Origin: Terrabacter sp040702505 | Lineage (GTDB): Bacteria > Actinomycetota > Actinomycetes > Actinomycetales > Dermatophilaceae | Reading direction: 5' to 3' | Length of the DNA: 64,000 nt | Assembly (NCBI RefSeq): GCF_040702505.1 | Contig: NZ_JBFBLC010000004.1 | Span: 395,706-459,705, forward strand | Shown: piece by piece, positions 54,102-61,916 of the stretch | How positions within the stretch are numbered: the first letter of the stretch is position 1 | How the letters are laid out: each line of letters starts with the position of its first letter | The notes under the pieces: generated by a model | The model's input: only the letters and a program-made list of their open reading frames with translations | Databases searched by the model: none | Told to the model about the DNA's origin: nothing | Position numbers and translations under genes: made by a program

Positions 54102-54788
54102 ATGACCGTCCAGCCTGCCGCAGAGTCCACGACCCACATCGAGCTCGACCTCTGGAGCGACCTGGTCTGCCCCTACTCGTGGGTGGCCAAACGCCGTCTG
54201 CAGGCCGCCATCGCGGCCTTCGAGCGTCCGCACGACGTGACGGTGCGCCTGCGCGCCTTCGAGCTCGACCCCGACGTCCCGGTTGGCGGGTCGGTGCCGG
54301 TGCGCGAGCACCTGTCGGTGCGCTACGGCGGGGGAGACGCGGGAACCGGGCGGCTGATGAACGCCAAGGCGTCCGAAGAGGCCCAGGCCGACGACCTCGT
54401 CTTCGACTGGGACCGTGCGGTGCGGGCCAACACCTTCGACGCTCACCGGCTGTGCGCCCTGGCCGGTGAGATGGGTGGGCCGGCCCTGCGCTCTGCCGCC
54501 GACGAGCGCTTCCACGCCGCCCACTTCGGCGAGGGCCTGGCCATCGACGACCACGAGGTCCTCCAGCGCCTCGCCGCCGAGTGCGGCCTCGACGAGCGGC
54601 GGGTGGCTGCCGTCCTCGCCTCGGACGAGTACGCCGAGCAGGTGCGTGCCGACGAGCGCGAGGCGCGGTCGATGGGGGTCACCTCCACGCCCTTCGTCCT
54701 GGCCAACGGGTATGCCGCCCTGTCGGGTGTGAGGCCCGTCGACGACTACCTGGCCCTCCTTCGCGGCGTCGCCACGCAGTCCGTCTGA
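54102..54788 (+). CDS. DsbA-family oxidoreductase (FrnE-like)
   Basis: A 228-residue thioredoxin-fold protein with the inserted helical domain of DsbA/FrnE proteins. The active-site position reads DLVCPYSWVAKRRL, so the CxxC second cysteine is serine (CPYS), as in several FrnE-like cytosolic members. The cis-proline loop is SMGVTSTPFVLANGYA. No signal peptide, so it is cytosolic. Start at ATG 54102; a GTG one codon earlier is in frame. Confidence 0.87.
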   Translation: MTVQPAAESTTHIELDLWSDLVCPYSWVAKRRLQAAIAAFERPHDVTVRLRAFELDPDVPVGGSVPVREHLSVRYGGGDAGTGRLMNAKASEEAQADDLVFDWDRAVRANTFDAHRLCALAGEMGGPALRSAADERFHAAHFGEGLAIDDHEVLQRLAAECGLDERRVAAVLASDEYAEQVRADEREARSMGVTSTPFVLANGYAALSGVRPVDDYLALLRGVATQSV

Positions 54789-54851
54789 CGGGGTCCGTCG
54801 GCCGACGGGGTCACGGCGGCCCGCGGCGGCATGACGTGACGGCGGCGCCCG

Positions 54852-55244
54852 CTACGGGGCCGCCTGACCCGGGGACGGCGGGAGGGCGGCATACGCCCTC
54901 GCGGTGTCGAGCAGGTCGGGTGGGCCCTCGTCGACCGGGACCACCTGGCTGAGGCGGGTCAGCTCGATGACTGCGCGGATCGGAGCGGCGCGGGGGACCA
55001 CGAGGCGCAGCTCCTGGCGGCGGTCGCGCAGCCGCTCGGCGAGGCGGAAGAGGGAGGCGACCGCGGCGCTGTCGAGGAAGGTCGTGCCGGTCAGGTCGAG
55101 CACGGCGAGGGTGACCTGCTCGGGGACCGAGTGGCTCACCCCGTCGGTCACGGCGCGCGCGTTCGACAGGTCGAGCTCGCCGATGACCCGGACCACCGCG
55201 GTGGTGCCCACGCGGGCCGTGTCGACCTTGGCGAGGTCACTCAC
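54852..55244 (-). CDS. Anti-sigma factor antagonist (STAS domain)
   Basis: A 130-residue STAS-domain protein. VIGELDLSNARAV and the LDLTGTTFLDSAAVASLF segment carry the conserved serine (DSAA) that is phosphorylated in SpoIIAA/RsbV-type antagonists. Its start overlaps the end of the phosphatase-kinase gene upstream, an arrangement expected for a partner-switching module: the HATPase part would phosphorylate it, the SpoIIE part dephosphorylate it. Confidence 0.88.
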   Translation of the reverse strand: MSDLAKVDTARVGTTAVVRVIGELDLSNARAVTDGVSHSVPEQVTLAVLDLTGTTFLDSAAVASLFRLAERLRDRRQELRLVVPRAAPIRAVIELTRLSQVVPVDEGPPDLLDTARAYAALPPSPGQAAP

Positions 55245-57468
55245 CGGACGCCCCCGACCCGCCCGGGGCCTCGGGCCCGCCGGTCGTGGGGGAGGCCACC
55301 GGGATCCGCCGGCGCAGGCGCACCGTGGTGCCGTCTGCCGTGTGCTCGACGACGACCTCGTCCATGAGGGCGTGGATCAGCTGCAGGCCCCACCCGCCGC
55401 CGCGCTCGGCAGGCCGGCGCCAGCGGCCCTCGTCACCCACCACGATCTCCAGGGTGCCGCCCTCCAGGCGCGCCTCGACGGCGAGTGCACCGGGCGCCGG
55501 GTCGCCGCTGTACGCGTGCTGGACGACGTTGGCGCAGGCCTCGCCACAGGCGACGAGCACCTCGCCGGCCGGCTCCTCGGGCACCCCGGCGCGGGCGAGC
55601 CAGCGGCGCATCGCGCTGCGGAGCTGCACGAGGTTGCGCGCCTCCGCGGGCAGGCGCAGACGCAGCTCACCGTCCACCGTCGGCAGCTGGCGCACGGCCA
55701 GGACGGCGACGTCGTCGGAGACGTGCGCGTCGTCGAGCAGGGTGTGCAGCAGGCGGTCGCAGAGCGTCTCGAGGTCGTCCTCACTGTCCTCGCCGGGGGC
55801 GGCGCAGACCTCGGTCGTCAGGCGTTCGATGCCGTCGAGCAGCGAGGCGCCCCGCCGCTCGACCAGGCCGTCGGTGTAGAGCAGGAGGGTCGCACCGGGG
55901 GGCAGGATCGCCGTGTCCTCGGTGAACGAGCTGTCCGGTGTGACGCCGATCGGAGGGGCGAGAGCCTCGGAGAGGCGGGTGGCCGCCCCGTCGGCGACGA
56001 CGAGCGGAGGCGGGTGGCCGGCGTTGGTCCACCTCAGCTCGCAGGTCGTCGGATCGAGCACGAGATAGACGAGGGTCACCATCTCCGGCTCGGGCAGGCG
56101 AGCGACGAGCCGGTGCACGCCACGCATCACGGCCTTGGGGGACGGGTCCTGCAGGGCGTAGGCGCGGAGGGCCATCCGGACCTGGACCATGGTGGCAGCC
56201 GCCCGCAGGCCGTGGCCGGCGACGTCGCCCACCGCCAGCCCGACGAGGCCGCCGGGCAGCTGCACGACGTCGTACCAGTCGCCGCAGACCTGCACGTCGT
56301 CCGTCGCGGCCACGTAGCGGGCGGCGAGCGAGATCCCGGGCACGTGGGGGAGGCTGTCGGGCAGGAGGCTGCGCTGCAGGGTCTCGGCGACGTCGTGCTC
56401 GTGCCGGGCTCGGGTCCCCTCGTGGCTCAGCAGCTCCTGGGCCCGCGAGCGCTCCTCGATCTCCTGGACCAGGCGGGCGTTGGCGGCCGAGAGCTGTCGG
56501 GTGCGCTCCTCGACCCGGTGCTCGAGCTCGGCGGCGGCGGTCGCGAGCGCGGCCGCCGCCTGCACACGCTCGCTCACCAGCGCGGCGAGGAAGAACGAGG
56601 TGAGGGCGACACAGGCGTTGAAGGCCTGCAGGATGAGCATCTGCTGGAGAAGGGTCCGGCCGGCGAACTGGCCGAGGCCCTCGGCCGCCGACCAGGTGGT
56701 TACCGTGGAGGCCACGAGGGCGGCGGGTGCGGCACCGCGCAGCTGGAGTCGCCACGCCGCCCAGCCGAGGACCGGCAGGGAGAGGAACAGCACGGGCAGC
56801 CGCATCAACGCTGCGGCGGTCACGGCGGCCGTGGTCAGCACGAGGACGACTGCGGCTTGCAGCCACTGGCGCGGCGCCCACGAGCGCTGCTCGCGGAAGA
56901 GTGGGAGACACAGCAGGAAGGGGGTGAACGCCAGCACCCCCATGGCGTCACCCGTCCACCAGACGGCGAGCGTGGTCGGCACCTGACCGCTGGTGATCGA
57001 GCCGGATGCGAGGAGGACCGTGGTCCCGATGGTGGCGCTGACCAGCATGCTGCCGAGGGCCCCGATGAAGACGATGGCGACCGCGTCGGCCTGCCGGTCG
57101 AGCTGCCTGCGGAAGCCCACCCGTCGAAGCAGTGTGACGGCCAGCACGGGGGCCAGGGTGTTGCCGACCGCGATGCCGACTGCGGCGGCCAGTTCGGCAC
57201 TGATCGGGACGTTGACGGCGAAGGCGGCCACGGCGATCACCGGCCACATCGAACGTCCGTAGACGAGCAGCGCGGCGACGGCGACGCCGGTCGGTGGCCA
57301 GAGCGGGGTGACGTCGTTGCCCACGAGCGAGAGTCGCAGGCCCAGCCGGGCGCTCAGGTAGTACGCGGCGCCGATCCCCAACGCCACCACCACGCGGCGC
57401 GTGGGTGTGGACCCGGCTGGCGCATCCGCGTCCGAGGGTGACTCGGTCGTCACCACGCCCGCCGTCAT
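55237..57468 (-). CDS. MASE1 - SpoIIE phosphatase - HATPase sensor protein
   Basis: A 743-residue membrane protein. Residues 20-300 are a MASE1 sensor with about eight to ten helices (LWPPTGVAVAALLVYG, WWTGDAMGVLAFTPFLL); a coiled coil (LEHRVEERTRQLSAANARL) follows; residues 360-590 form a PP2C/SpoIIE domain (GDWYDVVQLP, GDVAGHGLRAAATM, LLYTDGLVE); residues 620-720 are an RsbW-like HATPase (GEACANVVQHAYSG, GGGWGLQLIHALMD). It couples sensing to phosphorylation of a STAS antagonist encoded directly downstream. Combining all three in one chain is less common. Confidence 0.9.
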   Translation of the reverse strand: MTAGVVTTESPSDADAPAGSTPTRRVVVALGIGAAYYLSARLGLRLSLVGNDVTPLWPPTGVAVAALLVYGRSMWPVIAVAAFAVNVPISAELAAAVGIAVGNTLAPVLAVTLLRRVGFRRQLDRQADAVAIVFIGALGSMLVSATIGTTVLLASGSITSGQVPTTLAVWWTGDAMGVLAFTPFLLCLPLFREQRSWAPRQWLQAAVVLVLTTAAVTAAALMRLPVLFLSLPVLGWAAWRLQLRGAAPAALVASTVTTWSAAEGLGQFAGRTLLQQMLILQAFNACVALTSFFLAALVSERVQAAAALATAAAELEHRVEERTRQLSAANARLVQEIEERSRAQELLSHEGTRARHEHDVAETLQRSLLPDSLPHVPGISLAARYVAATDDVQVCGDWYDVVQLPGGLVGLAVGDVAGHGLRAAATMVQVRMALRAYALQDPSPKAVMRGVHRLVARLPEPEMVTLVYLVLDPTTCELRWTNAGHPPPLVVADGAATRLSEALAPPIGVTPDSSFTEDTAILPPGATLLLYTDGLVERRGASLLDGIERLTTEVCAAPGEDSEDDLETLCDRLLHTLLDDAHVSDDVAVLAVRQLPTVDGELRLRLPAEARNLVQLRSAMRRWLARAGVPEEPAGEVLVACGEACANVVQHAYSGDPAPGALAVEARLEGGTLEIVVGDEGRWRRPAERGGGWGLQLIHALMDEVVVEHTADGTTVRLRRRIPVASPTTGGPEAPGGSGASGE

Positions 57469-57572
57469 CGCTGGGAGCAGTTCGGCTGCACGCGCCCCGC
57501 CATGGGCACGACTCTAGGAGAGGAATGCGGTCGTGGCGAGAGCCGCTCGGCCGGTAGGCGGACGGTCGGGGG

Positions 57573-57604
57573 CGTATGCCGTGTGTCCGGCCACACGGCA
57601 TACG
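57573..57604. repeat. Hairpin built from two inverted GTATGCCG copies
   Basis: CGTATGCCGTGTG and its complement CACACGGCATACG form a perfect 13-bp stem with a 6-base loop. It lies 105 bases upstream of the phosphatase gene start and 25 bases beyond the stop of the small acidic protein gene, so it would act as that gene's terminator. Both arms contain the octamer that is overrepresented across the window. Confidence 0.8.
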
Positions 57605-57628
57605 TCCTCGGGTGCTTTGGCGCGGGTC

Positions 57629-57886
57629 CTACGCGTCGCGGGGGTAGTCGTCGTCGTCGCCCGGGACGACCTCGTGCTGCTCGAGCCGGTCGGCCTCGTC
57701 CGCCTCGTCGGCGGGCTCCGAGGGGAGGGTGTCGGAGGAGTCCGACACGGCCTCGGCGTCGGGCGCGGCGGGCGGGTCGACGGGCGCCTGCTGCTCGAGG
57801 AGGTCGGCCTCGGGGACGTCGTCGTGGTCGGGGTGCGGTGCGGTCACGTGCTCCTCCTTCTCGGTCACGGCCTCTTGTCTCAGCAT
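57629..57886 (-). CDS. Small acidic protein with two EADxLEQ repeats
   Basis: An 85-residue, strongly acidic, probably disordered protein. Two copies of a motif, PEADLLEQQAPVD near residue 26 and DEADRLEQHEVVPGDDD near residue 63, flank a Ser/Asp/Pro-rich middle; the C-terminus is DDDDYPRDA. I recall similar short proteins in other actinobacteria but know no function. The N-terminus could start at the internal ATG-like GTG; the exact start is uncertain. It diverges from hsp20. Confidence 0.65.
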   Translation of the reverse strand: MLRQEAVTEKEEHVTAPHPDHDDVPEADLLEQQAPVDPPAAPDAEAVSDSSDTLPSEPADEADEADRLEQHEVVPGDDDDYPRDA

Positions 57887-57905
57887 GGCACGAGTGGTAT
57901 ATGAA

Positions 57906-57927
57906 ATCTATGGCGCACGCCATAGAT
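57906..57927. promoter_or_regulatory. Perfect operator palindrome upstream of hsp20
   Basis: ATCTATGGCG-CA-CGCCATAGAT is a perfect 10-bp inverted repeat with a 2-base spacer in an AT-rich stretch (GTGGTATATGAA precedes it), in the 84-96-base gap between the divergent acidic-protein and hsp20 genes. It does not match HAIR (HspR) or CIRCE, so the regulator is another one. Confidence 0.7.
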
Positions 57928-57982
57928 CGCACGAGGCGATCGTGGCCCTCCGAGGAGCATCACGCAGACGATGGAGGTGAAC

Positions 57983-58417
57983 ATGATGCTGATGCGCACT
58001 GATCCCTTCCGAGAGCTGGACCGACTCACCCAGCAGGTGCTGGGCACCGGCGGCTCCTACGCCCGGTCGTCACTCATGCCGATGGACGCCTGGCGCGACG
58101 GCGACACGTTCCATGTCGAGTTCGACCTCCCGGGTGTGGCCCCGGACGGCATAGACCTCGACGTCGAACGCAACGTCGTGACGGTCAAGGCCGAGCGGCG
58201 GCCGCGCTACGACGAGAAGCAGCTCATCGCCGCCGAGCGGCCCTTCGGCGTCTTCAGCCGGCAGCTGGTGCTCGGCGACAACCTCGACACCGACCACATC
58301 GAGGCCGCCTACGACGGCGGGGTGCTGACCCTGACGATCCCCGTCGCCGAACAGGCCAAGCCCCGCAAGATCGAGATCAGCGCAAACCCCGAGGACCGGC
58401 AGGCCATCGGCGCCTGA
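57983..58417 (+). CDS. Small heat-shock protein, Hsp20/alpha-crystallin family
   Basis: About 144 residues. The alpha-crystallin domain is clear: MDAWRDGDTFHVEFDLPGVAPDGIDLDVERNVVTVKAERR, and the C-terminal AAYDGGVLTLTIPVAEQAKPRKIEI with the IPV anchoring motif. ATP-independent holdase. Start at ATG 57983 just after GGAGGTGA; an upstream ATG at 57971 overlaps that ribosome site. A J-domain gene follows 240 bases later. Confidence 0.93.
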   Translation: MMLMRTDPFRELDRLTQQVLGTGGSYARSSLMPMDAWRDGDTFHVEFDLPGVAPDGIDLDVERNVVTVKAERRPRYDEKQLIAAERPFGVFSRQLVLGDNLDTDHIEAAYDGGVLTLTIPVAEQAKPRKIEISANPEDRQAIGA

Positions 58418-58655
58418 CAGGGGGTGACGCGACACCGGAAGGCAGGTGGTGGCGCAGGACAGGTCGACGGACGAAGGAGCTCCCCGGTCGGTGCGTTCGC
58501 AACTCGCGCGCCTGACGCTCGAAGCGCGACGCCCACGCCTTGACGGCGTATCGGTTCGCACCGGCCGGGGTCATGGGAAGAGAAGATGGTTCGCGGTCCC
58601 GGCCGATCGCTCGCGACCGGCCGGGACCCTTCATGACAGGGAGGACTCGCCGTCG

Positions 58656-59045
58656 ATGACCGGACGGCCGGACCTGTATGCCGTGCTCGGGGTGGCTCCG
58701 GACGCCACCCAGGAGCAGATCCGGCGCGCCTACCGCTCGCTGGTGCGACGCCACCACCCGGACACCCGGGGCGAAGGTGGCGAGGGTGGGGGCGCCGCCG
58801 AGGGCGCCGCCGAGGGTGACCGGGCGCTGCAGCGGGCCATCGGAGCGTATGCCGTGCTCGGGGACCCGCAGACGCGTGCCGACTACGACCGGTTGCGTTC
58901 AGGCTCGCGCGCCGACGGGTCGGCCCGCGGGGCCCAGATCGAGGTGCGCCGCCGTGAGCGCGGGGAGGGGGCCGACGACGAGCGGGCGGCTGGCGTCGCA
59001 CGCCCGGCGATTCGCGTCGGGCCCGTGCGCTGGCATCGTGGCTAG
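58656..59045 (+). CDS. Short J-domain protein
   Basis: 129 residues. The N-terminal 60-70 residues are a J domain: DLYAVLGVAPDATQEQIRRAYRSLVRRHHPDTRG with the HPD tripeptide, then AYAVLGDPQTRADYDRLR. A Gly/Glu/Ala insertion of about 20 residues lies between the helices. The C-terminus is charged with no Gly/Phe or zinc domain, so it is a co-chaperone fragment type rather than DnaJ proper. Two GTATGCCG words fall within its Tyr-Ala-Val codons (58678 and 58848). Confidence 0.85.
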   Translation: MTGRPDLYAVLGVAPDATQEQIRRAYRSLVRRHHPDTRGEGGEGGGAAEGAAEGDRALQRAIGAYAVLGDPQTRADYDRLRSGSRADGSARGAQIEVRRRERGEGADDERAAGVARPAIRVGPVRWHRG

Positions 59046-59131
59046 CAGTCTCGGTGGCCCGACGGGATGAACAGCCCGGCCAGGCGAGCGGCGGGGGCGC
59101 CGGCGCTGAAATCCTGCTCGCACTGCTTAGA

Positions 59132-59148
59132 AAAGCGTGTGGTGCCCC
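59132..59148. repeat. Left 17-bp direct repeat of the IS-like element (copy of tRNA-Arg 3' end)
   Basis: AAAGCGTGTGGTGCCCC, identical to 60491-60507, where it forms the last nine bases (with CCA) of the tRNA-Arg gene plus eight downstream bases. The segment TGT of the element follows immediately. Confidence 0.85.
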
Positions 59149-60490
59149 TGTAGGCCTTCGGTTGATGGACGACGTCGCTGGGTCGGTTGATCCTTGACAC
59201 TCGTTGTCGTCATTGTCTCGTGCGGTTCTTGCTCGTGGCACCCCCGAGCGGAGCCTTGTTGCGGACCGGGCCGCTGCTCTCGCGCTTGACCGTGCGCAGC
59301 AGCTCGTTGCCGATCCAAAACTGTAAGGTGTCCGGTCCGACGTGCACGTCGCAGCGTTCCCCGGCGCGGTGCTTGCCGACCGAGACCTGGCCCAGGACAC
59401 GCACACCACACCGACCGTGGAGACCTTCCGGGCGACCCATTCGGGCCCGCTGCGATTCGGCTCCACGGCCGCCGGCCGCCGGGGTGCCCCGGCATACCGG
59501 TGCGCCGGGGTGTCCATGCCCAGGCCCTGGTGGGGCCGGTCCGTGTTGTAGGCCGCCACCCAGGCATCCAGACGGGCCTGGGCATCGGCGAGGGTGTCGA
59601 ACACCGCCTCGCTGAGGAACTCGGCCCGCAGCGAGCGGTGGAACCGCTCGATCTTGCCGGTCGTGGTCGGCGAGCGGGGCTTGGTCAACAGGTGCTCGAT
59701 GCCGTTGCGGCGACAGATCGCATCGAAGAGCACCTCGACCGGTGGCGTGTTGAACCGGCCGGTGAAGACCTTCCCGTTGTCGGTCAGCACCTGCTCGGGC
59801 ACCCCGTAGGTGTTCAGAGCCAGGGTGAACGCGTCACACACCGGCTGGGTCCGCTCCCGCGGCATCAGCCGGGCGCTGACACAGAACCGGGAGTAGTCAT
59901 CGACCCCGGTCAGGCACTTGAGCGTGCTGCCGTCCCGCAGCAGGATCCCGCCCACGACATCGAGCTGCCACAGCTCGTTCGGGCGGGCCCGTTCCCACCG
60001 CTTCCACTCCCGTTGCCGTCGACGACGACCCGCCGGATCGATCAGCGCAGCCCGCCGCAGCGCCCGGTACACGCCCGACTCACTCGCCGACAGTCCCTGC
60101 CGCTTCAGCTCGTGCACGATCCGCCGCGCGCCCCATCCCGGATGCCGACGCCGCGCCTCCAGGACCGCGACCTCGACCTCCGGCTCCATCTGATGCGGAC
60201 AGCTCAACGGCCGATGCGACCGGTCGACCAGCCCCTCCAAGCCAGCCCGCTCGTACCGCGACAGCCACGCATGCAGGGTCTGCCTCGAGACACCCCACGC
60301 CGCAGCCACCTCGGACACCTGCCGGCCATCCCCGATGACCGCCAGCACCGCCTTGTACCGTTGCTCGGCCACGCTCAACTCCTTCATCAGGAGAGCGTCA
60401 AGGATCAACCGAAGCAGCTGTCAACCCTCAGCCAGAACATCGTCAAGCATCAACCGAAGCCCGAATGTCAGCAATCAGGCGGAGCCATAC
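59149..60490. mobile_element. IS481-type insertion element next to tRNA-Arg
   Basis: A 1,342-base segment bracketed by 17-bp direct repeats. The left end begins TGTAGGCCTTCGGTTGATG. Inverted repeats inside: a 12-bp pair (CTTCGGTTGATG at 59156-59167 with its complement at 60448-60459) and a 16-bp pair (TCGGTTGATCCTTGAC at 59183-59198 with its complement at 60397-60412). The ends are asymmetric: 7 bases separate the left inverted repeat from the direct repeat but 31 do so on the right. The single gene is a frameshifted transposase on the minus strand. Confidence 0.75.
59210..60408 (-). pseudogene. IS481-family transposase with C-terminal frameshift
   Basis: The frame from 60408 (likely start MKELSVAEQRYKAVLAV at 60387) encodes the helix-turn-helix (VSEVAAAWGVSRQTLHAWLSRYE) and a complete DDE core: Asp in ELWQLDVVGG, Asp in LTDNGKVFTG, Glu in GKIERFHRSLRAEFL. 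Near 59400-59412 the expected C-terminus (RVLGQVSVGKHRAGERCDV...) continues in another frame to a stop at 59210, which fits loss of one base. The unshifted frame runs on with unrelated sequence into hsp20. No slippery heptamer is obvious, so this is probably an inactivating mutation rather than programmed frameshifting. Confidence 0.82.
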
Positions 60491-60507
60491 AAAGCGTGTG
60501 GTGCCCC
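60491..60507. repeat. Right 17-bp direct repeat overlapping tRNA-Arg
   Basis: AAAGCGTGTGGTGCCCC, the second copy of 59132-59148; its last nine bases belong to the tRNA 3' end, including the encoded CCA. It looks like an attachment site or target duplication. Confidence 0.85.
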
Positions 60508-60574
60508 CGGCAGGATTCGAACCTGCGACACCCGCTTTAGGAGAGCGGTGCTCTATCCCCTGAGCTACGAGGGC
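60499..60574 (-). tRNA. tRNA-Arg (anticodon CCU), CCA encoded
   Basis: A 76-base cloverleaf on the minus strand: acceptor GCCCTCG paired with CGGGGGC, D-arm GCTCAGGGGATAGAGC, anticodon stem CCGCT/AGCGG with loop CTCCTAA (anticodon CCT), T-arm CAGGTTCGAATCCTG, then discriminator A and genomically encoded CCA. It would read AGG codons. The 3' end lies in the direct repeat of the neighbouring IS-like element but remains intact. Confidence 0.95.
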
Positions 60575-60885
60575 GGGGCATGGCTGAAACCCTCGATGCA
60601 AACCTCGCTGTGACGAGGCCTCCTGGGCAGGCCAACGGGTGACAGGTTACTGGACTGGCACGGCGGTCCGGCGCATGGCTGCCGGCCACGACGACGACGG
60701 GGACTCTGGGCGGCCAGGAGGGCACTCTCGGGAGCAGTGAGGAGCGAACGGCAAGGCCAGCGACTTCGCACGCGACACGACTGCACTGCAAGCGGCATCC
60801 AAGCGCAGGTCCCCTCGGCGGTGATGTGGCAGAGGACTCATGCGCCTCGGTGACGCGGTGCACCAGCAGGGCTGCAGCGCCTCTC
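60575..60885. other. Noncoding stretch upstream of tRNA-Arg
   Basis: About 310 bases between the tRNA and the ridA-like gene. It must contain the tRNA promoter (read leftward). I see no convincing open reading frame, strong hairpin or repeat; composition is somewhat less GC-rich than the surrounding genes. Confidence 0.6.
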
Positions 60886-61302
60886 CTACAGGCCGAGGGC
60901 TGCGACGGCCTCGATCTCGACGAGCTGGTCGGGATAGCCGAGCACGGTCACGCCCTGCAGGGTGCTCGGGACCTCGTGGTCCGCGAACGCGTCGTGCACG
61001 ACGGTCCACGCGGCGACGAGGTCCTCACGGGCCGTCGTGGCGACGAGCACGCGCGTGTAGATGACGTCCCGCATGGTCGCGTCAGCCGCCGCCAACGCCG
61101 CGGTGAGGTTGGTGAGGCACTGCCGTGCCTGGGCGGCGATGTCCCCGGGTGCCACGGTGGCACCCTCCGCGTCGAGCGGGCAGGACCCCGCCAGGAAGAC
61201 GAGGCGGGCAGCCCCCGTGGTCGTGGCGGCATACGCGTAGGGAGCGGTATCGGTCAGAGCGTCCGAGCGGATCAGCCGGACGGTGCTGTCTGGTTGCGTC
61301 AC
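60886..61302 (-). CDS. RidA/YjgF-family protein
   Basis: 138 residues of the RidA fold. ARLVFLAGSCPLDAEG, AQARQCLTNLTAALAAADATMRDVIYTRVLV and GYPDQLVEIEAVAAL are family segments; the usual catalytic arginine (R105 in RidA) is not at the expected GYP position, so this is likely an Rid subfamily other than the 2-aminoacrylate deaminase. Diverges from the ATPase gene. Confidence 0.83.
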   Translation of the reverse strand: MTQPDSTVRLIRSDALTDTAPYAYAATTTGAARLVFLAGSCPLDAEGATVAPGDIAAQARQCLTNLTAALAAADATMRDVIYTRVLVATTAREDLVAAWTVVHDAFADHEVPSTLQGVTVLGYPDQLVEIEAVAALGL

Positions 61303-61367
61303 GTCGTCGAACCTAGCGACGAACGGTCCAGTGGAGTGGCGACCGACTGCGGCTAGTGTCAGTCGGC

Positions 61368-61889
61368 GTGATCGTATGGCTCAACGGCACCCACGGGGCA
61401 GGCAAGACGACGACCAGCGCGCTCCTTCAGCCGCTGATCCCGGAGACACGGATTCTCGACGCAGAGAAGGTCGGCGAGACCCTCATGGACGTCACGCCCG
61501 GGCTTCCCGACACGGACAACTTCCAGCACTGGCCGCCATGGCGCCCGCTCGTGGTGGAAACCGCTCGCCGCGTCCTCGACTACACCGGCGGCACCCTGGT
61601 GATGCCCATGACCGTGCTGGTCGAGCAGTACTGGCGCGAGATCAGCGCGGGCCTGGCCGCCCACTCCATACCGGTTCGCCACTTCGTGCTCCACGCCGAC
61701 GCAGAGACACTGCGACGACGCATCAATGACGACACGGTGCTGGGGCCATCACTCTTTCGCATGCAGTACCTCGAGGCGTATGCCGAGGCCGCAGCCTCCT
61801 GGCTGCACGACGAGGCCGAGGTCATCGACACCACGGACAAGACGCCGAAACAGGCTGCGCTGCTCATCGCCGAGGCGCTCAACCAGTGA
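61368..61889 (+). CDS. P-loop kinase/ATPase, TmrB-like
   Basis: 173 residues. Walker A GTHGAGKTT lies within the first 15 residues after the start MIVWLN (GTG 61368); the family-typical segments DAEKVGETL, DNFQHWPPWRPLVVETARRVLDYTGG and MTVLVEQYWREI follow. Related to the tunicamycin-resistance protein TmrB and to AAA-type small-molecule kinases; substrate unknown. A GTG four codons earlier (61356) is an alternative start. Confidence 0.8.
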   Translation: MIVWLNGTHGAGKTTTSALLQPLIPETRILDAEKVGETLMDVTPGLPDTDNFQHWPPWRPLVVETARRVLDYTGGTLVMPMTVLVEQYWREISAGLAAHSIPVRHFVLHADAETLRRRINDDTVLGPSLFRMQYLEAYAEAAASWLHDEAEVIDTTDKTPKQAALLIAEALNQ

Positions 61890-61916
61890 CGACCACGACG
61901 GGGGTCGCCCAGCCCG

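Noticed and set aside
58309..59400. C-terminal half of a 699-residue transposase frame
   Set aside because: After about 59400 the frame leaves the transposase homology, becomes Arg/Ala/Pro-rich and runs antisense through the J-domain and hsp20 genes; it is an artefact of the frameshift.
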